Positions 53,320 to 61,442 of a stretch of 64,000 bases of DNA are shown here, one piece after another. The notes under the pieces are model-generated. The model saw only the letters and a program-made list of their open reading frames with translations. It did no database searches and was not told the DNA's origin. This DNA is from Sphingomonas oligoaromativorans. GTDB lineage: Bacteria > Pseudomonadota > Alphaproteobacteria > Sphingomonadales > Sphingomonadaceae. Each line of letters starts with the position of its first letter. Positions within the stretch are counted from its first letter, which is position 1. Where the stretch lies: NCBI RefSeq assembly GCF_011762195.1, contig NZ_JAASQK010000001.1, forward strand, positions 248,001 to 312,000, read 5' to 3'. The position numbers and the translations under genes were made by a program.

Positions 53320-54444
53320 ATGGCGAAGATCGGGGCGCTCAGGGAGAGCGCGGCGGGGGAACGGCGGGTGTCCGTCACGCCCGAGACGGTGAAAAAATTC
53401 ATCGGGCTCGGCGCGGAAGTGGCTGTTGAAGCGGGGGCGGGCGAAGGCGCGTCGATCGCCGACGCGGCCTTCGCGGAGGCTGGCGCCAGGGTCGCGACTC
53501 GGGCGGAGGTCATTTCGGGGGCGGATATCCTGCTTGGTGTGCAGGGGCCGGACCCGGCGAGCCTCTCCGGTGTGAAGCCGGGGGCGTGGCTGGCGGCCGC
53601 GCTCAATCCGTTCGGCGAGCGGGCGCGGGTGGATGCCTATGCCGCCGCCGGGATCGAGGCGCTGGCGATGGAGTTCATGCCGCGCATCACCCGTGCGCAG
53701 TCGATGGACATCCTGTCCTCGCAGTCGAACCTCTCCGGCTACAAGGCGGTGCTGGACGCGGCGGGCGAATATGGCCGCGCCTTCCCGATGATGATGACGG
53801 CGGCGGGCACGGTGTCGGCCGCGCGGCTGTTCGTGATGGGCGTCGGCGTCGCCGGGCTCCAGGCGATCGCCACCGGGCGCCGTCTGGGCGCGCAGGTGTC
53901 GGCCACGGACGTGCGATCGGCCACCAGGGAACAGATCCAGTCGCTCGGCGCCAAGCCGATCTTCGTCGAGAATGTCGCCGGGATCGAGGGCGAGGGCTCG
54001 GGCGGGTACGCCACCGAGATGTCGGCCGAATATCAGAAGGCGCAGGCGGAGCTGGTCTCCAGCCATATCGCCAGGCAGGACATCGTCATCACGACGGCGC
54101 TGATCCCCGGACGCCCCGCGCCGCGCCTGATCTCGGACGCGCAGATCGCGACGATGCGGCCGGGCTCCGTGATCGTCGACCTCGCGGTGGAAGCGGGCGG
54201 CAATGTCGAGGGCGCGGTGCCCGGCGAGGTGGTCGTGCGGCATGGCGTGAAGATCGTCGGCCATCGCAACGTGCCCTCCCGTCTGGCGGCGGACGCCTCG
54301 GCGCTGTTCGCACGCAACCATTTCAACTTCCTCTCCGCCTTCTGGGACAAGGAGAAGGGCGTGCCCGTGCTCGACGAGGAGATCGGCGACGCGATCCGCC
54401 TGACGAAGGACGGCAAGGTGGTGAACCCGAGGCTGCTCGGATGA
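53320..54444 (+). CDS. pntAA: NAD(P) transhydrogenase subunit alpha part 1 (PntAA)
   Basis: 374 residues, NAD(H)-binding domain I. Starts MAKIGALRESAAGERRVSVTP. Alanine-dehydrogenase-like fold with MGVGVAGLQAIATGRRLGA, KAQAELVSSHIARQD, TTALIPGRPAPRLI and GSVIVDLAVEAGGN. In Rhodospirillum-type enzymes the alpha chain is split into PntAA (soluble) and PntAB (membrane), as here. The complex moves protons and transfers hydride from NADH to NADP. Its stop overlaps the next ATG (ATGA). Confidence 0.95.
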   Translation: MAKIGALRESAAGERRVSVTPETVKKFIGLGAEVAVEAGAGEGASIADAAFAEAGARVATRAEVISGADILLGVQGPDPASLSGVKPGAWLAAALNPFGERARVDAYAAAGIEALAMEFMPRITRAQSMDILSSQSNLSGYKAVLDAAGEYGRAFPMMMTAAGTVSAARLFVMGVGVAGLQAIATGRRLGAQVSATDVRSATREQIQSLGAKPIFVENVAGIEGEGSGGYATEMSAEYQKAQAELVSSHIARQDIVITTALIPGRPAPRLISDAQIATMRPGSVIVDLAVEAGGNVEGAVPGEVVVRHGVKIVGHRNVPSRLAADASALFARNHFNFLSAFWDKEKGVPVLDEEIGDAIRLTKDGKVVNPRLLG

Positions 54445-54590
54445 AAGCCATGACGCTGAAGATCGTCGCTGGCGTCCTGTTGCTCGCTTTCGGGCTGCAC
54501 ATGATGGTCGGTGCCGCGACGGGGCCGATGCTGATCGGCGTGGCTCTGATCCTCTGGGCCGTTCGGGACATGCGTTCGATACGACAGTGA
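54441..54590 (+). CDS. 49-residue membrane protein inside the pnt operon
   Basis: Starts at an ATGA overlap with pntAA and ends 18 bases before pntAB. Two hydrophobic segments (about 5-22 and 25-42) joined by a short GAATGP turn, and a basic tail (RDMRSIRQ). It is not part of the classical transhydrogenase. Overlap with pntAA and its place between two subunit genes support translation. It may be an assembly or stability factor. Confidence 0.7.
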   Translation: MKAMTLKIVAGVLLLAFGLHMMVGAATGPMLIGVALILWAVRDMRSIRQ

Positions 54591-54608
54591 CGGAATAGGA
54601 GCTTGGGA

Positions 54609-54902
54609 ATGGATTTCGTTTCGGTCCTGTCGATCTTCATGCTGGCCTGCTGCGTCGGCTATTATGTCGTCTGGTCGGTGACGCCGGCGCTGCACACGCC
54701 GCTGATGTCGGTCACCAACGCGATCTCGTCGGTCATCATCGTCGGCGCGCTGATCGCGTCGGCGGCCGAGGGCTCGACCACGTCGAAATGGCTCGGCCTC
54801 GCCGCCGTGGTGCTGGCGAGCGTCAACATCTTCGGCGGGTTCGCCGTCACCGAGCGGATGCTCGCCATGTACAAGAAGAAGGATCGGCCGGCGGCCAAGT
54901 GA
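54609..54902 (+). CDS. pntAB: NAD(P) transhydrogenase subunit alpha part 2 (PntAB)
   Basis: 97 residues with three TM helices (VLSIFMLACCVGYYVVWSV; SSVIIVGALIAS; LGLAAVVLASVNIFGGFAV) ending in the family's ERMLAMYKKK tail. Forms part of the proton channel with PntB. TAGGAG lies 7 bases before ATG 54609; an in-frame TTG at 54603 is less likely. Confidence 0.93.
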   Translation: MDFVSVLSIFMLACCVGYYVVWSVTPALHTPLMSVTNAISSVIIVGALIASAAEGSTTSKWLGLAAVVLASVNIFGGFAVTERMLAMYKKKDRPAAK

Positions 54903-54931
54903 TCCGGCACCGACATCTGGGGGTTTAAGGA

Positions 54932-56347
54932 ATGTCCGAAGCCGTTGCCGTCAATCCGTGGGTGGCGTTCATCTATCTGATCGCGGGGCTCTGTTTCATC
55001 CTCGCGCTGCGCGGGCTGTCGAGCCCGGAGAGCAGCCGGCGCGGCAATCGCTTCGGCATGGTCGGCATGGTGCTGGCGGTGGGGACGACGCTCGTCACGC
55101 ACAAGATCGCCAGCCTGCCCGAGATCGTGGTGGCGATGGCGATCGGCGGCGGCATCGGCTTCGTGGTGGCGCGCCGCATCCAGATGACGGCGATGCCGCA
55201 GCTCGTGGCGGCCTTCCACTCGCTGGTCGGCCTCGCGGCGGTGCTGGTGGCGATCGCCGCCTATGCCAATCCGGGCGCGTTCGGCATCCTCGATCTGGCG
55301 ACCGGGCATATCCACCAGGTCAGCCGGATCGAGATGGGGCTCGGCATCGCGATCGGCGCCATCACCTTCTCGGGCTCGGTGATCGCCTTCCTGAAGCTCA
55401 ACGGCAACATGTCGGGCAAGCCGATCCTGCTGCCGGCGCGCCATGTCATCAATCTCGGCACGCTGGCGCTGATCGTCGCGCTGATCGGCTATTTCCTCAC
55501 CGACGACGCGCTGCCCGTCTTCGCCGCGATCACGGCGCTGAGCTTCGTCATCGGCTTCCTGCTGATCGTGCCGATCGGCGGCGCGGACATGCCGGTCGTG
55601 GTGTCGATGCTGAACAGCTATTCGGGCTGGGCGGCCGCCGCGATGGGCTTCACGCTGCACAACACCGCGATGATTATCACGGGCGCGCTGGTGGGCTCTT
55701 CGGGCGCGATCCTCTCCTACATCATGTGCCGCGCGATGAACCGCAGCTTCATCAGCGTGATCGCCGGCGGCTTCGGCACCGAGGCGGGCGCGTCCGGTGG
55801 CGGCGCGGCGATCGACCGGCCGTGGAAGCGCGGCTCGGCCGAGGACGCGGCGTTCCTGATGAAGCAGGCCGAGCAGGTCATCATCGTGCCCGGCTACGGC
55901 ATGGCGGTGGCGCAGGCGCAGCACGCGCTGCGCGAGATGGGCGATCTGCTCAAGAAGGAAGGCGTGCGCGTGAAATACGCCATCCATCCGGTGGCGGGTC
56001 GTATGCCGGGCCATATGAACGTGCTGCTGGCCGAAGCGAACGTCCCCTATGACGAGGTGTTCGAGCTGGAGGACATCAACGGCGAGTTCGCGCAGACCGA
56101 CGTCGCCTTCGTGATCGGCGCCAACGACGTCACCAATCCGGCCGCCAAGACGGACAAGTCCTCGCCCATCTACGGTATGCCCGTGCTGGATGTGGAGAAG
56201 GCCAAGACGGTGCTGTTCGTGAAGCGCTCGATGGGCGGCGTCGGCTATGCCGGTGTCGATAACGAAGTGTTCTACCGCGACAATACCATGATGCTTCTTG
56301 CCGACGCCAAGAAGATGGTGGAGGAAATCGTCAAGGCGATGGGCTGA
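54932..56347 (+). CDS. pntB: NAD(P) transhydrogenase subunit beta (PntB)
   Basis: 471 residues. N-terminal membrane domain with about nine helices (VMAMAIGGGIGFVVARRI; GADMPVVVSMLNSYSGWA), then the NADP(H)-binding domain III with VPGYGMAVAQAQHA, KYAIHPVAGRMPGHMNVLLA and GANDVTNPAAK. AAGGA precedes the ATG. It completes the transhydrogenase operon. Confidence 0.96.
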   Translation: MSEAVAVNPWVAFIYLIAGLCFILALRGLSSPESSRRGNRFGMVGMVLAVGTTLVTHKIASLPEIVVAMAIGGGIGFVVARRIQMTAMPQLVAAFHSLVGLAAVLVAIAAYANPGAFGILDLATGHIHQVSRIEMGLGIAIGAITFSGSVIAFLKLNGNMSGKPILLPARHVINLGTLALIVALIGYFLTDDALPVFAAITALSFVIGFLLIVPIGGADMPVVVSMLNSYSGWAAAAMGFTLHNTAMIITGALVGSSGAILSYIMCRAMNRSFISVIAGGFGTEAGASGGGAAIDRPWKRGSAEDAAFLMKQAEQVIIVPGYGMAVAQAQHALREMGDLLKKEGVRVKYAIHPVAGRMPGHMNVLLAEANVPYDEVFELEDINGEFAQTDVAFVIGANDVTNPAAKTDKSSPIYGMPVLDVEKAKTVLFVKRSMGGVGYAGVDNEVFYRDNTMMLLADAKKMVEEIVKAMG

Positions 56348-56396
56348 CGCCCGCTTCGGACGGGGCGTGCCGATCCGCCTTCCGCATGGGAGGCGG
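56346..56396 (+). terminator. Tandem hairpins after pntB
   Basis: A first hairpin uses ACGCCC and GGGCGT just after the stop. A second pairs CCGCCTTCC (56375-56383) with GGGAGGCGG (56388-56396) around a GCAT loop, with one T-G pair. No T-tract is present; probable transcription end of the pnt operon. Confidence 0.5.
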
Positions 56397-56839
56397 CGGC
56401 CCTCGCCTCGTCCCTTGCGCATCGCATCCCGACGAGAATCGCCTCATTCGCCGGCCGTGCCGTCGAAGGCCCGAGCGTGCCGATTCGGCCGCAAAACCAG
56501 CCGAACGGATGAGCCTCCATCCCTCTGGAGTAGAGGGGCCATCCAGATGAGATGATCGGGCCATCCGTTATTTCCCCGTTCCAATATCGTCTCGGGGTTC
56601 CGTTCATCATTATTCTTTGCCCGAAACAACCCGCGGCCGCCTCTCAAGTTTAGACCAAAGGCCAAATGATTTGTACCGGATGTGGGCACTTGTGACAGAT
56701 TGGTTGGTTAGCGCCTTGTTACTCGGGGGGCTCCGAGTATATTAATACTTTCGGAGGGCGAACCAGAAACCTCCATGATGTCGGTCGGTTGATGGAGTGT
56801 TGCGGAGCGCGTCAGTGGGCTGTCATTCCGGGGGTTGGC
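56397..56839. promoter_or_regulatory. Long leader region of the first LuxR-type regulator
   Basis: About 440 bases without a convincing gene; more AT-rich than the flanks. Near its end two palindromes adjoin: TACTCGG (56720-56726) with CCGAGTA (56733-56739), and AGTAT (56736-56740) with ATACT (56745-56749). These may bind a LuxR- or NarL-type factor and control the gene starting at 56840. Open frames on the minus strand here show no family features. Confidence 0.4.
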
Positions 56840-57523
56840 ATGGCCAAATCTGCGCACATTTCGCTCTTTGGGGATAATGAGATCGCTCGGGAGGGGTTGA
56901 AGCGCCTTCTCGTGGAAGGCGGGTTCGAAACGCGCTGCCGGGCGGTGGACGAGATCGGCCGGGTGGCCGGCGAGCTGGACGACGAGCCGGAGCATGTCGT
57001 CATCGTCGACGCCCAGTCGGCGGAGGCGGGGCTGATGGCCTGCGCCGCGATCCGGGAACAGCTCAAGGCCGCGCGCATCGTCCTCATCGGCGACGGCTGC
57101 GACACCGCGACGGTTCGCCGGTCGCTCACCATGGGCGCGGACGGCTATCTGGCGCGGCAGGTCTCCTATGAGCCGCTGATCCTGATGCTCGAACTGGTGT
57201 CGATGGGGGAGAAGATTCTTCCCACCGAATTCGTCGAGGATTTCGCCTCCAACGGCCATGTCGCCGCCGTGGCGAAGTGGGACGACGTGAAAACCCGCAA
57301 CAATCTCTCCGAGCGCGAGATCGGCATCCTGCGCTGTCTGGTGGAGGGGGATGCCAACAAGGTGATCGCCCGCAAGCTCGGCATCGCGGAGGCGACGGTG
57401 AAGGTGCATGTGAAGGCGATCCTGCGGAAGCTCCATGTGCTCAATCGGACGCAGGCGGCGATCTGGGTCGTCAATCAGGGGCTGCTGGAGGAGCATAGCC
57501 TGGCGGCCTGCGGCGACGCGTGA
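56840..57523 (+). CDS. LuxR/NarL-type regulator with atypical receiver domain
   Basis: 227 residues. The N-terminal receiver-like domain reads ISLFGDNEIAREGLKRLL, where the usual acidic pair is Asp-Asn-Glu; the candidate acceptor Asp is in VVIVDAQS and a Lys-Pro cis pair is not evident. The C-terminal HTH is well conserved: LSEREIGILRCLVEGDANKVIARKLGI and ATVKVHVKAILRKLHVLNRTQAA. Start MAKSAHIS follows a GGGGG site. It converges with a paralogue (57530-58177), leaving 6 bases between stops. Confidence 0.85.
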   Translation: MAKSAHISLFGDNEIAREGLKRLLVEGGFETRCRAVDEIGRVAGELDDEPEHVVIVDAQSAEAGLMACAAIREQLKAARIVLIGDGCDTATVRRSLTMGADGYLARQVSYEPLILMLELVSMGEKILPTEFVEDFASNGHVAAVAKWDDVKTRNNLSEREIGILRCLVEGDANKVIARKLGIAEATVKVHVKAILRKLHVLNRTQAAIWVVNQGLLEEHSLAACGDA

Positions 57524-57529
57524 GGCCGC

Positions 57530-58177
57530 TCAGCCTGTCGCCCGCCGGCTGACCGCCCACACCGCCGCCTGCGTGCGGTTGCCGACGTGGAGCTTGCGCA
57601 GGATCGCCTTGATGTGGACCTTCACGGTCGGCTCGGCGATGTTCAGGCGGCGGGAGATGACCTTGTTGGCGTCCCCTTCGATCAGGCAGTGCAGCACGCC
57701 GACCTCCCGTTGCGAGAGTTGCCGATGATCGGCGATCTCGTTCCAGTCGGGCGGGAGGACGGAGACGTCCGATCCCATCAGATGCTCGATGCAGCGGGTC
57801 GGCAATATCTTCTGCCCGGTCAGGATCAGGCGCAGGCTGTGGAGCAGCGCGGCGAAGGGCATGTCGCGCGTCAGGAAGCCGTTGATCCCCGCGGCGAGGC
57901 CGTTCTTCACGAAAGCCAGCCGGAAATCCGGGCAGAGCAGCGCGATCGGCGAGAGAGGGAAGCGCCCCCGGTGCCGGAGCCCCATCGCCAGCGCGCCGTC
58001 CTCGCCGTCGGCCTCGACGAGCAGGAGGTGATGCGGATCGTCCTGCCCGAGGGGAAGACGCCCCGCTTCCACGAAGGAGAGGCATGCCGCCGAGAGCCCG
58101 TTCGAGAGGATCAGGCGCTTCAACCCCTCGCGGCTAAGCTCGCAATTCGAGACGATCGTGATCCGCATTTGGCCCAT
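57530..58177 (-). CDS. LuxR-type regulator with degenerate receiver domain
   Basis: 215 residues from ATG 58177, with AAGGGGG upstream. A paralogue of the neighbouring regulator: NCELSREGLKRLIL aligns with its DNEIAREGLKRLLV, and the HTH (LSQREVGVLHCLIEGDANKV; TVKVHIKAILRKLHVGNRTQ) is nearly the same. Receiver acidic residues are mostly lost (SNCE at the acidic pair; VEADGED at the acceptor position), so ordinary phosphorylation is unlikely. It may respond to protein partners or dimerise with its paralogue. Confidence 0.82.
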   Translation of the reverse strand: MGQMRITIVSNCELSREGLKRLILSNGLSAACLSFVEAGRLPLGQDDPHHLLLVEADGEDGALAMGLRHRGRFPLSPIALLCPDFRLAFVKNGLAAGINGFLTRDMPFAALLHSLRLILTGQKILPTRCIEHLMGSDVSVLPPDWNEIADHRQLSQREVGVLHCLIEGDANKVISRRLNIAEPTVKVHIKAILRKLHVGNRTQAAVWAVSRRATG

Positions 58178-58383
58178 GGGTGCGCCCCCTTCATGGCTTC
58201 GCACGCCGCGCGTTCCGCCGTGTCGCAGGAAGGCCCGCGGCGATGATCGCCCTGGACGCCACTTCCGTGCGCGGTCTTGGAGCGACACGCTCCCACAGGA
58301 TATCGCTCCTGCGGACAGGATTATGTGCCGTTTGGGCGCATGATTGTTCCGATACGGGACGATGCGCCCGTCCGCACAGGATT

Positions 58384-59091
58384 TCAGGCGGGGACGGGGG
58401 CGCCGATCCCGATCACCGTCCAATGCGGATGGTGCGCGCCGGAAAGCACCTCGCGCAGCAGCAGCGGCGCCACCTGCGCCGTGAGCGACACGTTCATGTC
58501 CGCCGGATCGCCGTACATGAGGATGATGGCACCGGAGATGCGGTGATCGGCGAAGGTCCGTTTCGCGGCTTCCCGGCAGCGGGCGACGAGATCCTGCTCA
58601 TCCTCATATCCAGGCGCGGGGGAGGGGGCATCGGGCGAACCCGCCCAGTGGACCAGCAGCCAGTCCGACAGGCGATCCCGGAGCAGGCGATGCACGCGCA
58701 GCATGTGATGGCCGCCGCCATGGGGCAGGCGCACGAAACAGGGCGTCGGCTCCGGCTGGAGGCGGGTGATGAGATCGTCGTCGCGATCCGGCCTGGCGAA
58801 GAAGGGTTCGGGCGGAATCCGATCCATGCCGAACGCGTCATAGCCCGGCACATAGAGAGCCTCCCCGTCGTTCGTCAGCGGGCCGGGCCGGGGGTCGGGT
58901 CCGATGCAGGCGCCATGCAGGCAGAAGCTGCTGGACACGCCCTGCGCGCGCAGATGATCGACAATCTCGGGCGAGGGGCCATGATCCGGGGCGCTCGCGA
59001 TCGAAAGACGGGGCGCGTTGCGCTCGGGTGCCGGAATTCCGTGACAGCCGGAGAAGACGCCTTCCAGCGTCCGCTTCATTTTCTCCAACAT
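58384..59091 (-). CDS. NodB-like polysaccharide deacetylase homologue with degraded active site
   Basis: 235 residues from ATG 59091 (AAGGA upstream). Not an obvious family at first sight, but a NodB-type order can be followed: LSIASAPDHGPSPEIVDHLR and GVSSSFCLHGACI correspond to the TFDDGP strand and the following helix of deacetylases; CFVRLPHGGGHH corresponds to RPPYG; GAIILMYGDPADMN with VAPLLLREVL corresponds to LLHD and the final helix. The catalytic Asp pair, HxxTH and terminal His are not kept. It may be a binding protein or pseudoenzyme. No signal peptide is evident. Located between motB and the LuxR pair. Confidence 0.55.
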   Translation of the reverse strand: MLEKMKRTLEGVFSGCHGIPAPERNAPRLSIASAPDHGPSPEIVDHLRAQGVSSSFCLHGACIGPDPRPGPLTNDGEALYVPGYDAFGMDRIPPEPFFARPDRDDDLITRLQPEPTPCFVRLPHGGGHHMLRVHRLLRDRLSDWLLVHWAGSPDAPSPAPGYEDEQDLVARCREAAKRTFADHRISGAIILMYGDPADMNVSLTAQVAPLLLREVLSGAHHPHWTVIGIGAPVPA

Positions 59092-59460
59092 CGGCGTCCT
59101 TCTCCCCCGCCTTCTCCCGGCGGGCGGACGGATCGCACCGCGCCGGGCCATTGTCCGGCGGCTGCCCCTTCGGCCGGCCGGATATGCAGAAACTCGCCCA
59201 AGGGCCGATCGGCAGTCCGCGTCACGCGAAGGAGCCCCCCGACGCCCAAGCGTAACGACATGTGCTTACCGGTCTACCGGCTCACCGGGCGTCTGTGCCA
59301 ATTCGGGGCGGCCCTCTCCATGGGACATGCATCGTCGGAAACGAATCCGATGTTGGGATATCCGCCGATATGCCGGTTTTCCGCCGCTTCTGGCGACAGA
59401 GCATGGGGCGATATCCCGAAGGGCTAGGCTGCTCCATCACGGGGAGGCATGGGGCCGCCC
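59092..59460. other. Gene-free stretch between motB and the NodB-like gene
   Basis: 369 bases. Open frames here are short or belong to other genes' shadows. A long-range inverted repeat, GGGATATC (59356-59363) and GATATCCC (59411-59418), is present. No clear flagellar sigma-28 or sigma-54 promoter was identified. Confidence 0.4.
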
Positions 59461-60432
59461 TCAATGGGCGTCGAAGCCCCGCCGATCCCCGTCGTCCGGC
59501 GCGGCCCCGGCGCCCACCTTCGTCTGCATCGCCTGCACCTGCGCATCGTCGGCGCCGCCGGGCGTCCAGGCGAGCGTGATCGACATGCGGCGGTTGCGCG
59601 GATCGTACATGTCCTGCGGCACGAACGGCTCGCGATCGGCGACGCCTTCGATGCGGACGAAGCGATCCGGCGCGACATGACCATCCGCCAGCCGCTTGCG
59701 CGTCGCTTCGGCGCGGGCGGAGGAGAGCGTCCAGTTGTTGACCTGACGTCCCGCCGCATAGGGGAGGGCATCGGTGTGGCCGCGCACGATCACGCCGTTG
59801 GGCACGCCCGCGATGGTGTCCGCCACCTCGCCGATAAGCTGCGCCGCGCGGGGGACGAGCACGTCCGAGCCGAGCGCGAACATCGAGAAGTCCGCCCCGT
59901 CGACGATGTCGATGCGCAGGCCGTCCGGCGTCTCGGTGAAGCGGACATGCGGGGCGAGGCCGGTGAGCGACTTGTTCGCCTGCATCTTCAGCTCGATCTT
60001 CTGCTTGAGCTGGCGGAAGCGCTCGCGGTCGCGCGTGCGGATCGCGGCGGCGCCTTCCTTCGGGCCGCCGGTCGCGTCCTTGGGGATGGTGATGCTCTTC
60101 GAGCCGGTCTGCGAGGCGCGGTGCGCGTATTTGTCCTTGGCGATGATGCTGTCGCCGCCGAACGCGCCGTTCGATCCGGCCGACTTCTCGCGCATCTCGA
60201 CGAGCGTGGGCGAGAAATAGTCGGCGATGCCCTTGCGCTGCTTCTCGGTGGTGGCGCCGAGAATCCACAGCAGCAGGAAGAAGGCCATCATCGCCGTCAC
60301 GAAATCGGCATAGGCGACCTTCCACGCGCCGCCATGATGGCCGCCATGGCCTTCGCCGACGATCTTCTTGACGATGATGATCTTGGCGGGCTCGGCTTCC
60401 GGCCGGGCGCGCTTGGGGGCGGCGCTCGCCAT
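59461..60432 (-). CDS. motB: Flagellar motor protein MotB
   Basis: 323 residues. Single N-terminal TM with the proton-accepting Asp in YADFVTAMMAFFLLLWIL (Asp about 43), an intrinsically flexible linker, and a C-terminal OmpA-like peptidoglycan-binding domain (VIVRGHTDALPY, SSARAEATRKRLADG, NRRMSITLAW). Forms the stator with MotA, encoded 3 bases upstream. The Lys/Arg-rich start follows the pattern of proton-driven MotB. Confidence 0.94.
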   Translation of the reverse strand: MASAAPKRARPEAEPAKIIIVKKIVGEGHGGHHGGAWKVAYADFVTAMMAFFLLLWILGATTEKQRKGIADYFSPTLVEMREKSAGSNGAFGGDSIIAKDKYAHRASQTGSKSITIPKDATGGPKEGAAAIRTRDRERFRQLKQKIELKMQANKSLTGLAPHVRFTETPDGLRIDIVDGADFSMFALGSDVLVPRAAQLIGEVADTIAGVPNGVIVRGHTDALPYAAGRQVNNWTLSSARAEATRKRLADGHVAPDRFVRIEGVADREPFVPQDMYDPRNRRMSITLAWTPGGADDAQVQAMQTKVGAGAAPDDGDRRGFDAH

Positions 60433-60435
60433 CGC

Positions 60436-61299
60436 TTAACGGCCCCGCATACCGTCGAAGACGTCGGCGAAGGCGGGCTGGTTCGAGTGGCTGATCGAGG
60501 AACGCGCCGCCTCGATCACCAGCGGCAGCGGATGGCCGTGGAGCGAGGCGATGATGATCTGCTTCACCACATGATAGATCGCCGCGTCGCTCTCCACCAC
60601 CTGACGGCAGCGCGACGCGAAGGGGCCGACGATGCCATAGGCGAGCAGCACGCCCATGAAGGTGCCGACCAGCGCCGAACCGATCATCGCGCCGAGGATC
60701 GCCGGCGGCTTGTCGATCGAGCCCATCGTCTTCACCACGCCCAGCACGGCGGCCACGATGCCGAGCGCGGGGAGCGCGTCGGCCAGGCTCTGGAGCATGT
60801 CGGCGGGGCGGATGTCGTCGTGATGGTGGGTCTTGAGGCTGTTGTCCATCACCTCCTCGACAGCGTGCGGATCGAGCGTGCCCGACGACACGACGACGAG
60901 GCGCAGCGTGTCGCAGATCAGGTGGACGAGCGTGTCGTCCTTGAGCAGCTTGGGATAGTCGGCGAACACCGTCGAGGACTTCGGGTCTTCGATATGCGGC
61001 TCGACCGCGACCGGGCCGGACGTGCGCAGCATCTTCATCAGCGTCGACACGAGGAAGATCGCGTCGAGATAGTCCTGCTTCTTGTATTTCGGACCCTTGA
61101 AGATCTTGCCGATGCCGGCGCCGAACTGCTTCAGCTCCTTCATCGAGTTGCCGGCGATGATCGCACCGACGGCGGCGCCGCCGATGATAATCATCTCGTG
61201 CGGCACGGCCTCCATGATCGGGTGCAGATCGCCGCCGGTGAAGGCGAAGCCGCCGAACACCATGACGAGAAGCACGATCAGGCCGATCGCTGCGAACAT
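60436..61299 (-). CDS. motA: Flagellar motor stator protein MotA
   Basis: 287 residues with four TM helices. Start MFAAIGLIVLLVMVFGGF matches family N-termini, so ATG 61299 is chosen over starts at 61329 and 61371. The cytoplasmic loop and the Pro-containing helices (IDKPPAILGAMIGSALVGTF, GVLLAYGIVGPFAS) are typical. Proton-driven torque generation with MotB. GGAG lies 11 bases upstream. The gap to flgL is about 140 bases. Confidence 0.94.
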   Translation of the reverse strand: MFAAIGLIVLLVMVFGGFAFTGGDLHPIMEAVPHEMIIIGGAAVGAIIAGNSMKELKQFGAGIGKIFKGPKYKKQDYLDAIFLVSTLMKMLRTSGPVAVEPHIEDPKSSTVFADYPKLLKDDTLVHLICDTLRLVVVSSGTLDPHAVEEVMDNSLKTHHHDDIRPADMLQSLADALPALGIVAAVLGVVKTMGSIDKPPAILGAMIGSALVGTFMGVLLAYGIVGPFASRCRQVVESDAAIYHVVKQIIIASLHGHPLPLVIEAARSSISHSNQPAFADVFDGMRGR

Positions 61300-61442
61300 A
61301 AGGCCACTGACTCCCGCGTTGACGCACATTCCGGGCCGGACGCCCATCGCCCGCTTTCCCTGTGGACCCAAGGATAGCGGCCAATCGAAAACGAAATCCT
61401 AAGCTAACGCGCCGTTCACCGCGTTTTGCGGTGCGTTTGCGA

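Noticed and set aside
59282-61384. 700-codon minus-strand open frame across motB and motA
   Set aside because: Arg/Asp-rich shadow in a different frame; MotA and MotB are recognised in their own frames with all expected motifs.
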